NCBI RefSeq assembly: GCF_035938995.1
Contig: NZ_DASZGI010000189.1
Coordinates: 1-12,036, forward strand
DNA from: DASZGI01 sp035938995
GTDB lineage: Bacteria; Actinomycetota; Actinomycetes; Streptomycetales; Catenulisporaceae
Direction of reading: 5' to 3'
DNA: 12,036 nt
Under the pieces are notes generated by a model. The model saw nothing but the letters and a program-made list of their open reading frames with translations. It made no database searches and was not told the DNA's origin. Position numbers and translations under genes: made by a program. Within the stretch, counting starts at the first letter, position 1, and each line of letters opens with the position of its first letter. This document shows positions 1 to 6,808 of this stretch, piece by piece.

Positions 1-1913
1 CCGCCGTGGAAGCTGCCGATGTCGTTGCTGATGTTGCTCAGACCCGCCGCGGCCTCGTCCGGCGCGAATCTGGCCTCGAAGGCGAGCATGGGCCAGGTCG
101 CGGGCGTGTCACCGGTGAACTGCATCGTGTTGCGCCGTTCCGACCACGGCCCGACTGGGTAGTTGCCGTGCTTGTCGGCCTGCTGCGAGCTGCCGATGCG
201 GCTGAAGGCGAAGCCGCGCAGGCCCCGGGCCGCGGCGTCGTTCGCATACGCCTGGTTGATGAAGTTGTCCGACGCGACCTGCTGGTCGGACGCGGTCGAG
301 GGGTCGCAGCAGTAGTCCAGCCACCACTCGCGCACGCCCTGCTGCTCGAAGGGCTGGTGCAGGTTGAAGTACGCTGCGAGCTGCGCCGGCTTGGACCAGT
401 CGAATATGTAGTTTCCGGCGCCCGCGCCCGGGGTCAGCCCCCCGGCTTGGGCGTTCGCGGCGGCGAACTTGGGGTCGTTGCCCGCGATCGAGGTGTGGAT
501 GTTCAGCGCGACCGAAAGGCCCTGAGTCTTCGTCCAGTTCAGGAACCCCTGCGGGTCGGGGAACAGCGCGGGATTCCAGTTCCAGCCGTTCCACTGCGAC
601 GGCGACTTCCAGTCGGTGTCCACGACCAGCCAGTCGATCGGCGTGAACGTGCTGCGGAACGTGGGCAGCAGGGTGTTCTCGTAGTCGGCGGTGGTGTAGG
701 CGTAGTAGCGGGAGTACCACACGCCATAGGCCGACTGCGGCAGCAAGTTCGTGCTACCGGTCAATGCATTGAGGTCAGCTAGACCCTGTTTGTAGTTCTG
801 GCCATAGCCGAAGAAGTAGCCGTCCTGATACGGCTGGGCGCCGTGCGTGGGCCGGTCGGTCACTGTCTTGTCGGCATTGAGCAGTGCGGTACGCGTGTCG
901 TCCAGGAGATACCAGCCGTCCCGGTCGAGCAGGCCGGGGTGTTCGGGCATGGGTATCACGTCCGGGTTGTCCAGTGCACGGTCCCAGCCGCCGAGGACGT
1001 CGCTGGGGCCCGCCCCGTAGCCGGTGCTCAGTAGCGGGTCGGTGTAGGCGGGGTAGGAGGCGCCGGTCGGGGTGACCGCGATGCTGTCCAGATTGACGTT
1101 GCCCGAGTCGCTGGCGGTCTGGGTGATGCCGATCGTGTGCGTACCGGCGCTCAGTGGGATGGTCACCGACGCGGTCGACCATGTGTCCCACGATCCGGTG
1201 ACGGGCAGCGACAGTCTCGGCCCGGCGGAGCCGTCGACGCTCGTGGACAAGGTCCGTGTCTCCGTCAGGCCGTCTCCGCCGGTGGCGTTCGCGTACCGCA
1301 CGGAGAGCTGGTACGACCCGGCCGACGGGATCGCGGAGACGGCCTGGGTCAGGGAACTGCCGGTGGAGCTGAAGCCGGCGAGGAATCCGGATCCGGTGTA
1401 GTTCACGTGGTCGTAGGCCGTGGCCGCCGAGCCGCCCAGCTGGCCGTCCTCCGCCTGGCAGGCCGTGCCGAACACGCAGTAGGACGGGAATTCCGGGGCG
1501 GCGGTGATCGAGGTGGTCACCAGCTGGACCGAGGTGTTGGCGCTGGTGAACGGCCCGCTGCCCTCGCGGTAACGCAGGGTCAGATCGGCGGTATGGATCT
1601 CCCGGTACCCGCTCGCCACGTCGGTCGTGAACGCCGGCACCGGAAAGTTCCGATTGACGACGTTGAACGTGGTGCTGTCCTGGAAGCGGCCGTCACCGGC
1701 GTACTCCAGCCGGATCAGCGTGGGCGTCAGTACTTCGAACCGTGCGTTACCGTCTACGACTGCGCTCGAGAGGGCGGCACCGCGGGAGACTGGCACTGCT
1801 CCGGCCGCGGTGCCGGAGACTGCAAGGACCACGGCCACGACGAGGGCGACCGCACCGCGGCGACGCGTCGACGCGCGCCTCCCGCCTAGGACGGACGCGA
1901 CCGGTGTACGCAT
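1..1913 (-). CDS. Secreted GH31 alpha-glycosidase with CBM35-like insert (partial, C-terminus missing)
   Basis: Reading the minus strand from the ATG at 1911-1913 gives 637 uninterrupted residues running off the left edge. Residues 1-39 are a signal peptide: Arg-rich n-region, hydrophobic ALVVAVVLAVSGTAAG core. Residues about 45-150 look like the GH31 N-terminal beta-sandwich. Residues about 152-282 form an inserted module starting AEDGQLGGSA and ending VNLDSIAVTP, typical of CBM35/CBM6-like carbohydrate-binding domains. The catalytic barrel begins near 396 (YGVWYSRYYAY). Family landmarks are WWLDYC with the expected nucleophile Asp533, FTGDTPATW with the expected acid/base Asp602, and SNDIGSF. 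GH31 enzymes are retaining alpha-glycosidases (glucosidase, xylosidase, galactosidase, transglycosylase); the substrate cannot be read from this. It is exported, so it acts outside the cell. The start is supported by GGAGG four bases before the ATG. The rest of the barrel and the C-terminal beta-domains lie outside the window. It is downstream of, and co-oriented with, a ROK regulator. Confidence 0.9.
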   Translation of the reverse strand, partial: MRTPVASVLGGRRASTRRRGAVALVVAVVLAVSGTAAGAVPVSRGAALSSAVVDGNARFEVLTPTLIRLEYAGDGRFQDSTTFNVVNRNFPVPAFTTDVASGYREIHTADLTLRYREGSGPFTSANTSVQLVTTSITAAPEFPSYCVFGTACQAEDGQLGGSAATAYDHVNYTGSGFLAGFSSTGSSLTQAVSAIPSAGSYQLSVRYANATGGDGLTETRTLSTSVDGSAGPRLSLPVTGSWDTWSTASVTIPLSAGTHTIGITQTASDSGNVNLDSIAVTPTGASYPAYTDPLLSTGYGAGPSDVLGGWDRALDNPDVIPMPEHPGLLDRDGWYLLDDTRTALLNADKTVTDRPTHGAQPYQDGYFFGYGQNYKQGLADLNALTGSTNLLPQSAYGVWYSRYYAYTTADYENTLLPTFRSTFTPIDWLVVDTDWKSPSQWNGWNWNPALFPDPQGFLNWTKTQGLSVALNIHTSIAGNDPKFAAANAQAGGLTPGAGAGNYIFDWSKPAQLAAYFNLHQPFEQQGVREWWLDYCCDPSTASDQQVASDNFINQAYANDAAARGLRGFAFSRIGSSQQADKHGNYPVGPWSERRNTMQFTGDTPATWPMLAFEARFAPDEAAAGLSNISNDIGSFHG

Positions 1914-1927
1914 GGCCCCTCCGAAAT

Positions 1928-1938
1928 AACGTTGGAAT
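1928..1938. promoter_or_regulatory. Candidate operator, AACGTTGGAAT copy
   Basis: It matches the copy at 2249-2259 in 10 of 11 bases and contains the palindrome AACGTT. It lies immediately upstream of the GH31 ribosome binding site. Ten of eleven bases can recur by chance within a few hundred bases, so the support is modest. Confidence 0.2.
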
Positions 1939-2248
1939 CGCGAGATATGCCTGGGGTGACGCTCGGGCAGCGAAGTGGCGGCCCGAGCCGGCGCGGGAAT
2001 GGTCAGAGGCCGGATACCGACGGATCCCGCGCTGTGTGCTGAGTGGCGGGAGCCGGCACCAGTTGCCTGGGCGCGCCGCCGGACTGCCGTGTTACGCCCT
2101 CCACCAGCCGATACTTGATGGAAACCGCGCATTCAGCAGCCTGATTCGAGCACGGGACCGCTGTGGGGAGACAGGCCCGTGTTCGCGATATCGAATACTG
2201 ATTTTGAGCGACCGATGGGCGCGATCGCAGTGTGGGTAAGGCTTATTC

Positions 2249-2259
2249 AACGTTGTAAT
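2249..2259. promoter_or_regulatory. Candidate operator, AACGTTGTAAT copy
   Basis: This is one of two AACGTTGNAAT copies in the GH31 upstream region; the other is at 1928-1938, 15-25 bases before the GH31 start codon. This copy lies inside a perfect 8-base palindrome, CAACGTTG (2248-2255). A central CG palindrome fits a dimeric sugar-responsive repressor. Assigning it to the neighbouring ROK protein is inference. Confidence 0.25.
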
Positions 2260-2263
2260 GCCC

Positions 2264-2293
2264 CATTAACGCACCGCGCTCAGCAAGCGTCAA
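2264..2293 (-). promoter_or_regulatory. Possible promoter for the GH31 gene
   Basis: On the minus strand TTGACG (2288-2293) and TTAATG (2264-2269) are separated by 18 bases. The -35 matches consensus in five of six positions and the -10 is a weak match. A near-symmetric TTCAACGTTGTAA (centre 2251/2252) sits at the expected transcription start, where a repressor would block initiation. Against it, the leader would be about 340 bases long. Confidence 0.25.
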
Positions 2294-2431
2294 GGCCGCG
2301 TTTGACATCCGCTGCCGACGAGTCCGGCGCGCAGTTGCGGGACCCCGTTGCCCGTCGTGAGGGAGATATTGATCTTCTGGGTGCGGGACGTCGTGGGCGT
2401 TTGTCCGTGTGCTGCTCAGGGGTGTCGCCTG

Positions 2432-2455
2432 GCCACATCGCTGCGACAGCGGCCG
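2432..2455 (-). terminator. Possible terminator of the ROK gene
   Basis: About 20-45 bases past the ROK stop there is a stem CGCTG/CAGCG (2440-2444 with 2448-2452, three-base loop). It is extended by GGC/GCC (2432-2434 with 2453-2455) across a five-base bulge. There is no T-tract, which is common in high-GC actinobacteria but weakens the call. Confidence 0.3.
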
Positions 2456-2474
2456 GTCAGAGGTTTGCGGCGGT

Positions 2475-3692
2475 TCAGAGCAGGCTCGGCGCGGTCGGCC
2501 GAGCCGGGTTGCCGAGGCGCGTCGTGGCGTGCAGCACGGTCGCAACGGCGCCGAGCGCGACGGCGCGGTCTCCGAGCAGGCCTTTGCACAGGGTCACATG
2601 GCCGCCGGCGAAGGGCAGCGCGTCGCGTTCGAGGGCGGCGCGCAGGGGCGGCAGCAGGATGTCGTACGCGGCGGCCAGCTCCCCGCCGACGATCACCCGG
2701 TCGGGGTTGAGCAGATTGCAGATGATCGCGGTGGCCGCGCCGATGCGCTGCCCGGCGTCGGCGAGCACGCGGGCGCAGGCGCGGTCCCCGGCGAGCGCGA
2801 GGGTGACCACGTCGTGCGCGGCGCGGTCGGCGCCGTAGTGGGCGCGCAGCTGGTCGAGCAGCGCCGGGAGGCTGACGTAGGTCTCCAGGCAGCCGCGGTT
2901 GCCACAGCGGCAGATCTGGCCCGCGGGATCGACGGTCATATGGCCGAACTCGGCCGCGGTGCCGCAGGAGCCGCGGAAAAGCCGGCCGTCGATGACGAAG
3001 CCGGCACCGACCCCGGTGCCGATCTTGATGTAGACGGCGACGTCGGCACCTTGTCCGGCGCCCCAGGTGACCTCGGCCAGGGCGCCGAGGTTGCCCACGT
3101 TGTCGATGAGCACGGGCAGGCCGAGCCTGGCGCCGAGTTCGTCGGCCGGGCGCAGACCCACCCAGCTGGGGGCGATGCTGGAGGAGCCGACCGTGCCGGT
3201 GCGTTTGTCGACCGGTCCGGGCAGGCCTGCACCGACGCCGATCACCTTGGCGCGCGGCACGCCCGCGGCGTTCAGCGCGTCCTCGGTCATGGCGGCCGCG
3301 ATCTGCAGCGTTTGGCGCGCGTCGTGGTCGCGCATCAAGGGTCGGCTGCTCTCCGACACCACCGTGTGCGCGAGATTGGCGACGACCACGCGCACGTGGG
3401 TGTGCCCGAAGTCGATCCCGACCGCGGCTCCGGCGGAGGGGTTGAGAGTCAGCAGGGCGCCGGGGCGGCCTTGGCGCGGCCGCACGCCGGTGTCATGGGC
3501 TTCGGTCTCGACGACCAACCCGTCGTAGTGCAGCGCGGCGACGACGTTGGAGACCGTGGCCCGGGAGCAGTCGAGCAGCCGGGCGAGATCGGCCCGGGTT
3601 AAGGCGCCGCGCGTGCGCAGCAGTTGGATGACCCGATCCCGGTTCCCGGTCCGGGTGGCCGAGGTGGGTGTTTGCACACCGGATGTGTACAT
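2475..3692 (-). CDS. ROK-family (NagC/XylR-type) sugar-responsive transcriptional repressor
   Basis: 405 residues, normal for ROK regulators. Residues about 15-65 form a winged helix-turn-helix (LTRADLARLLDCSRATVSNV), so this is a DNA-binding member and not a plain sugar kinase. The kinase-like fold follows: phosphate-binding IDFGHTHVRV (93-102), GVGAGLPGPVD (152-162), IDNVGNLGALAE with Asp197 at the sugar-contacting position, IGTGVGAG (224-231), and the zinc-site block formed by His251 and CRCGNRGCLE (Cys261, Cys263, Cys268). Family members bind a sugar and release their operators. Flanking secreted glycosidases on both sides suggest it controls both and perhaps itself. The ATG at 3690-3692 is chosen because GAGGA precedes it by about six bases and the HTH starts soon after. 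Leu31 is encoded by TTA (plus-strand 3600-3602), the only TTA I find in any gene here, so translation may depend on the rare bldA-type tRNA. Confidence 0.93.
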   Translation of the reverse strand: MYTSGVQTPTSATRTGNRDRVIQLLRTRGALTRADLARLLDCSRATVSNVVAALHYDGLVVETEAHDTGVRPRQGRPGALLTLNPSAGAAVGIDFGHTHVRVVVANLAHTVVSESSRPLMRDHDARQTLQIAAAMTEDALNAAGVPRAKVIGVGAGLPGPVDKRTGTVGSSSIAPSWVGLRPADELGARLGLPVLIDNVGNLGALAEVTWGAGQGADVAVYIKIGTGVGAGFVIDGRLFRGSCGTAAEFGHMTVDPAGQICRCGNRGCLETYVSLPALLDQLRAHYGADRAAHDVVTLALAGDRACARVLADAGQRIGAATAIICNLLNPDRVIVGGELAAAYDILLPPLRAALERDALPFAGGHVTLCKGLLGDRAVALGAVATVLHATTRLGNPARPTAPSLL

Positions 3693-3798
3693 CGCGGTCC
3701 TCGAAGCGGCAAGCGTTGAACAAAACGGCGTCCCACGTCCAGTCACCGCGTGGGTCCTAGAGGAGCTCAGACGGGACGGCCAGCGTCGGGCACTTGTC

Positions 3799-3825
3799 AT
3801 TATTCGACGGCAATTCGGTGGACAA
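3799..3825 (-). promoter_or_regulatory. Possible ROK promoter
   Basis: On the minus strand TTGTCC (3820-3825) and AATAAT (3799-3804) are separated by 15 bases. The -10 matches consensus in five of six positions; the -35 matches TTG plus C; the spacer is short. It would give a leader of roughly 100 bases before the ROK ATG. The candidate half-site TGAACAAA at 3717-3724 would then lie in the leader and TTTGTTCA (3845-3852) just upstream of the -35, a layout compatible with autoregulation. Confidence 0.3.
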
Positions 3826-4024
3826 TCCGAACTTTCCGGACTCATTTGTTCATTTCGTTGACACGCTGGGGAGCCTGCTTCAGCATCGAGCACGCGGTTG
3901 CGCTATGGCATGGGCAGCTTGGAAGCCTCGGCTCGCCGCCCGTACCCACGCTCACTCGCCCAAGGATGTGCGGATGTGAAGAAGTACTGACGCTTGGTCG
4001 GTACGCGCCGTCAGAATGTCATGG

Positions 4025-4042
4025 TTCATAGTCTTCATAGTC
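4025..4042. repeat. Tandem 9-base direct repeat TTCATAGTC x2
   Basis: Two perfect, abutting copies of TTCATAGTC lie in the divergent regulatory region, 269 bases before the start of the GH-D-like gene. The spacing (9 bases, under one helical turn) is unlike a standard dimer operator. It may be a binding-site pair or a simple slippage duplication. Confidence 0.6.
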
Positions 4043-4294
4043 ACTGGCTGCCGCGCATGGCAATGTCCTGCGCATGGCCGGCGCAGGTAGCGAGCCTCGG
4101 AATCCTTGGCGTGAGAGCGTGCCATAGCCACGAGTCCTACGCCGGCCCCAAGGTCGGTGTGACAGACCCCTGATCATTTTTCTCCTCATCCCAGCATGAC
4201 GGAGCCGTACACACCACCGCCGGCAGCGGCGCCAGCGTCTCCGGACACGGCGTCGTGATGCGCCGCGTGCCCGGTGGCCACTGATCATCACAGA

Positions 4295-4308
4295 TGGGAG
4301 CAGTCCCA
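4295..4308 (+). promoter_or_regulatory. Ribosome binding site inside a small hairpin
   Basis: TGGGA (4295-4299) pairs with TCCCA (4304-4308) around a GCAG loop. The only plausible ribosome binding sequence of the downstream gene, GGGAG (4296-4300), is in the left arm, 10 bases before the ATG at 4311. The stem is only 5 bp, so any effect on translation is speculative. Confidence 0.35.
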
Positions 4309-4310
4309 CA

Positions 4311-6500
4311 ATGAGGAATCGAACGCTGACACCCAACCTGCGCAGCAGGCGCGGCCGTGCTCGGATCGCCGCGCCCACGACCCTCGCGCTGCTCGTCGGC
4401 CTCGGGTTGGCTGAGAGCAGCGCGTACGCCGTGACACCGCACGTCGCGGTCACCGGGTCAGGAATCACGGCGAGCGTGAACTCCGACGGCAGTTACCAGA
4501 TCCAGACCCAGCAGCCCGCGTCCTGGACCTTCTCCGGAACCGTCGGCCACGCTGTGACGAGCCAGAGCACCACGTCCGGTACGGACGCGATCGGCGCGTA
4601 CCAGGAAGTTGACTTCTCCTACACGGACAGCGTTCACCGCGCCGCGAGCATCCGGGTGTACCAGAACGCACCGATCGTGCTGTTCGGCTCGACAACTCAA
4701 TCGTCGGCGGCGAACTCGGCGTCGGCCGGAACCCCGTTCCCCTCCTTCTCCACACCCGGGTTGCCGTACTTGGAGTCGTTCCAGGACACGGCATTCTCGT
4801 ACTACCAGTTCGGCGGCACGCCGGCACACGATAGCCCGCAAGTGGGCTTCGACGGCCAGGGGCACAGCTATCTGGTGTCGGCGGCGGACAATTTCGGCGT
4901 CGCAAACCTGACGCGCAGCACCACCGGCACCGTCTCCGCCGGGATCGCGGCGAGCGTCTCGACACTGCCGGCCGGGTTCACCCACCGCACGATCCTGGCG
5001 CTCGGCAGCGGCATCAACACCACGTACGGCACGTGGGGTAGCGCGCTGATGGCGCTGGGCGGCAAGCACCCGATCGCGAACAACGCCAACAGCACCCTCA
5101 ATAAGCTGGGTTACTGGACCGACAACGGCGCCACCTACTACTACAACTACAACTCCTCACTGGGGTACCAGGGCACGCTGCAGTCCGTCGCCAATGACTT
5201 CGCGAGCAAGGGTGTGCCGCTCGGCTACATGCAGTTGGACAGCTGGTGGTATCCGAAGGGGTCGTCGGACTCGTGGCAGGGCAACGGCACGGACCGCGGC
5301 GGGGAGTACGTCTATCGCTCGGCGCCGGCACTGTTCCCCAACGGGCTCGCGGCATTCCAGCAGCAGCTCGGTCTGCCACTGGTCACCCACGCGCGGTGGA
5401 TCGACCCCTCCAGCCCGTACCGGCAGCAGTATCAGATGTCGAACAACGTCTCGACCGATCCGGCGTTCTGGAACAGCACGATGACCTATCTCAAGAGCGC
5501 CGGCGTGGTCACCTACGAGCAGGACTGGCTCTCGGAGTACGCGCAGCCGAACTACAACCTGACCGACCCGAGCGCGTTCATGGGCAACATGGCGAGCTCG
5601 GCCTCGGCAAACGGCCTCACTCTTCAGTACTGCATGCCGCTGCCGTGGAACTACCTGCAGAGCACGCAGTATCAGAACGCGCAGACCACCCGCGTGAGCA
5701 ACGACCGGTTCGACCGGTCCAAGTGGGACGGGTTCCTGTTCGATTCGCGCCTGGCCAGCGCGTTGGGCGAGTACCCGTGGACCGACGTGTTCATGAGCAC
5801 CGAGACCCAGAACCTGCTGCTGTCCACCCTCTCGAGCGGCATGGTCGGGGTCGGTGACGCGATCGGCGCGGAGAGCGCGTCGAACCTGCTCGAGTCGGTG
5901 CGCGCGGACGGCGTGATCGTCAAGCCGGACGTTCCGATCGTGCCGCTGGACAGCGTGTACTCGGCCGTCGCACAGAACTCGACCGCGCCGATGGTGGCCA
6001 GCACTTACACCACCCACAACGGGCTACGCGAGGCATACGTGTTCGCCTATGCGCGTAACAACGGAACCCAGTCGATCGCCTTCAACCCGAACGCCCGCGG
6101 GGTGAGTGGCGAAGCCTACGTGTACAACTACTTCACCGGGGCCGGCCGACTGGTGCCTGCCGGCAGCACGTTCACCGACACGGTCGGCAGCAACGGCTCG
6201 TACTACGAGATCGCGCCGGTTGGCCCGTCCGGTATCGCATTCCTCGGCGACGCCGGCAAGTTCGTCTCCACGGGCGACACGCGTATTCCGCACCTGTCCG
6301 ACAACGGCACAGTCAACGCCACCGTCGCCTTTGCGAACAACGAGCACTCGGTCACGGTGCACGGCTACGCCCCGATCGCACCGACGGTGACCGCGAGCGA
6401 CGGTTCGGTCGGCTCGGTCAGCTACAGCTCCTCGACCCACTTGTTCAGCGTGACGGTCATGCCAGGCAGCGATCACAACGCCGTCATCGCGCTCCACTAA
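4311..6500 (+). CDS. Secreted glycosidase, probable distant clan GH-D (GH36-like) member
   Basis: 729 residues. Residues 1-40 are a signal peptide (Arg-rich n-region, core TTLALLVGLGLA, cleavage likely after AYA40), so the enzyme is exported. Residues about 41-255 form a beta-rich N-terminal domain, about 264-540 a TIM barrel, and about 555-729 C-terminal beta-sandwich material. Barrel landmarks are LGYWTDNG (266-273), GYMQLDSWWYPKG (305-317), YEQDWL (402-407) and RVSND (461-465), followed by YPWTDVF and SGMVGVGDAIG. Clan GH-D alpha-galactosidases and raffinose-synthase-like proteins have a similar order: an Asp-Trp strand, a nucleophile Asp, an R-x-S-x-D acid/base strand, then a PDWD-type strand. 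By that analogy Asp405 is the nucleophile and Asp465 the acid/base; this is inference. Exact family and substrate are not recognised. It is divergent from the ROK gene, which probably controls it. GC bias matches its neighbours. Confidence 0.85.
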   Translation: MRNRTLTPNLRSRRGRARIAAPTTLALLVGLGLAESSAYAVTPHVAVTGSGITASVNSDGSYQIQTQQPASWTFSGTVGHAVTSQSTTSGTDAIGAYQEVDFSYTDSVHRAASIRVYQNAPIVLFGSTTQSSAANSASAGTPFPSFSTPGLPYLESFQDTAFSYYQFGGTPAHDSPQVGFDGQGHSYLVSAADNFGVANLTRSTTGTVSAGIAASVSTLPAGFTHRTILALGSGINTTYGTWGSALMALGGKHPIANNANSTLNKLGYWTDNGATYYYNYNSSLGYQGTLQSVANDFASKGVPLGYMQLDSWWYPKGSSDSWQGNGTDRGGEYVYRSAPALFPNGLAAFQQQLGLPLVTHARWIDPSSPYRQQYQMSNNVSTDPAFWNSTMTYLKSAGVVTYEQDWLSEYAQPNYNLTDPSAFMGNMASSASANGLTLQYCMPLPWNYLQSTQYQNAQTTRVSNDRFDRSKWDGFLFDSRLASALGEYPWTDVFMSTETQNLLLSTLSSGMVGVGDAIGAESASNLLESVRADGVIVKPDVPIVPLDSVYSAVAQNSTAPMVASTYTTHNGLREAYVFAYARNNGTQSIAFNPNARGVSGEAYVYNYFTGAGRLVPAGSTFTDTVGSNGSYYEIAPVGPSGIAFLGDAGKFVSTGDTRIPHLSDNGTVNATVAFANNEHSVTVHGYAPIAPTVTASDGSVGSVSYSSSTHLFSVTVMPGSDHNAVIALH

Positions 6501-6808
6501 AGCTGGGCGCAGGCGCTGGCGACAGTGCTTGTAGGGCCGGGGCTGGGAACGGGTTGCTGTTCCTGGCCCCGGTCGTTCGAGCCTTGCGGCTCGCGCGGTC
6601 GCCCATGCCTTCGCCGTGCCGTGGCTGCTATACAGACGTACAGGTCAGCGAGTGGCTTTACACGCCCTCGGCGTTCTCATCGCAACCGCCGCCGAGTACT
6701 GGTCCAGACAGTGCTGTGACAAAAAGGCATAGGTTGGTCCGGATGCCGAAGCTCGTGGCCTGCACTGGGCTGGCGGTGGCGCCCATAGATCTGCTCAGGA
6801 CAGATGAC
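6501..6808. other. Intergenic region between converging GH-D-like and NYN genes
   Basis: 308 bases where a plus-strand and a minus-strand gene converge. Apart from the strong stem-loop at 6536-6573 I see no gene, repeat or RNA in it. The GTTCGAGCC at 6574-6582 recalls a tRNA T-loop but no cloverleaf can be folded around it. Confidence 0.6.
6536..6573 (+). terminator. Stem-loop terminator after the GH-D-like gene
   Basis: CCGGGGCTGGGAAC (6537-6550) pairs with GTTCCTGGCCCCGG (6559-6572) over an 8-base loop. All 14 positions pair if two G-U wobbles are allowed, and a further wobble can be added at 6536/6573. It begins 36 bases past the stop codon. There is no T-tract, which is usual for actinobacterial I-shaped terminators. 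With wobbles reversed, the same stem is less stable for the opposite strand (the wobbles become A-C mismatches), so it favours plus-strand termination. Confidence 0.7.

Larger units (their letters stand above)
1914..2474. other. Intergenic region between GH31 gene and ROK regulator
   Basis: This 561-base stretch has no convincing gene: its open frames lack ribosome binding sites and family resemblance. It should hold the GH31 promoter. It contains a possible ROK terminator at the right end, a weak minus-strand promoter near 2264-2293, and two copies of AACGTTGNAAT (1928-1938 and 2249-2259). The part around 2175-2270 is visibly richer in A/T than the flanking coding sequence, as expected for regulatory DNA. 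Confidence 0.6.
3693..4310. other. Divergent regulatory region between ROK and GH-D-like genes
   Basis: This 618-base stretch contains no supportable gene of normal size. It must carry promoters in both directions. Visible elements are a candidate ROK promoter (3799-3825, minus), a consensus TTGACA at 3858-3863 (plus) with a poor -10, and TGAACAAA (3717-3724) with its reverse complement TTTGTTCA (3845-3852). Further on are the inverted repeat CTGACG/CGTCAG (3987-3992, 4009-4014), a tandem TTCATAGTC pair (4025-4042), and TGATCA at 4171-4176 and 4282-4287. The 3720-3860 part is clearly less GC-rich than the genes. Confidence 0.6.

Noticed and set aside
2409..3602. Long plus-strand open frame (397 codons) opposite the ROK gene
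   Set aside because: Its product is Gly/Arg/Ala/Val-rich with no domain, and the opposite strand encodes a complete ROK protein with all family motifs. It is a high-GC mirror frame.
3693..3893. N-terminal extension of the ROK protein to 3893
   Set aside because: The extra 67 residues show no family similarity, the DNA is AT-richer regulatory sequence, and the ATG at 3692 has a good ribosome binding site.
5157..6017. Minus-strand open frame inside the GH-D-like gene
   Set aside because: Antisense to strongly conserved catalytic motifs; composition is typical of a mirror frame.
6574..6582. T-loop-like GTTCGAGCC suggesting a tRNA
   Set aside because: No acceptor, anticodon or D stem can be formed at the proper distances; the bases adjoin the terminator stem.
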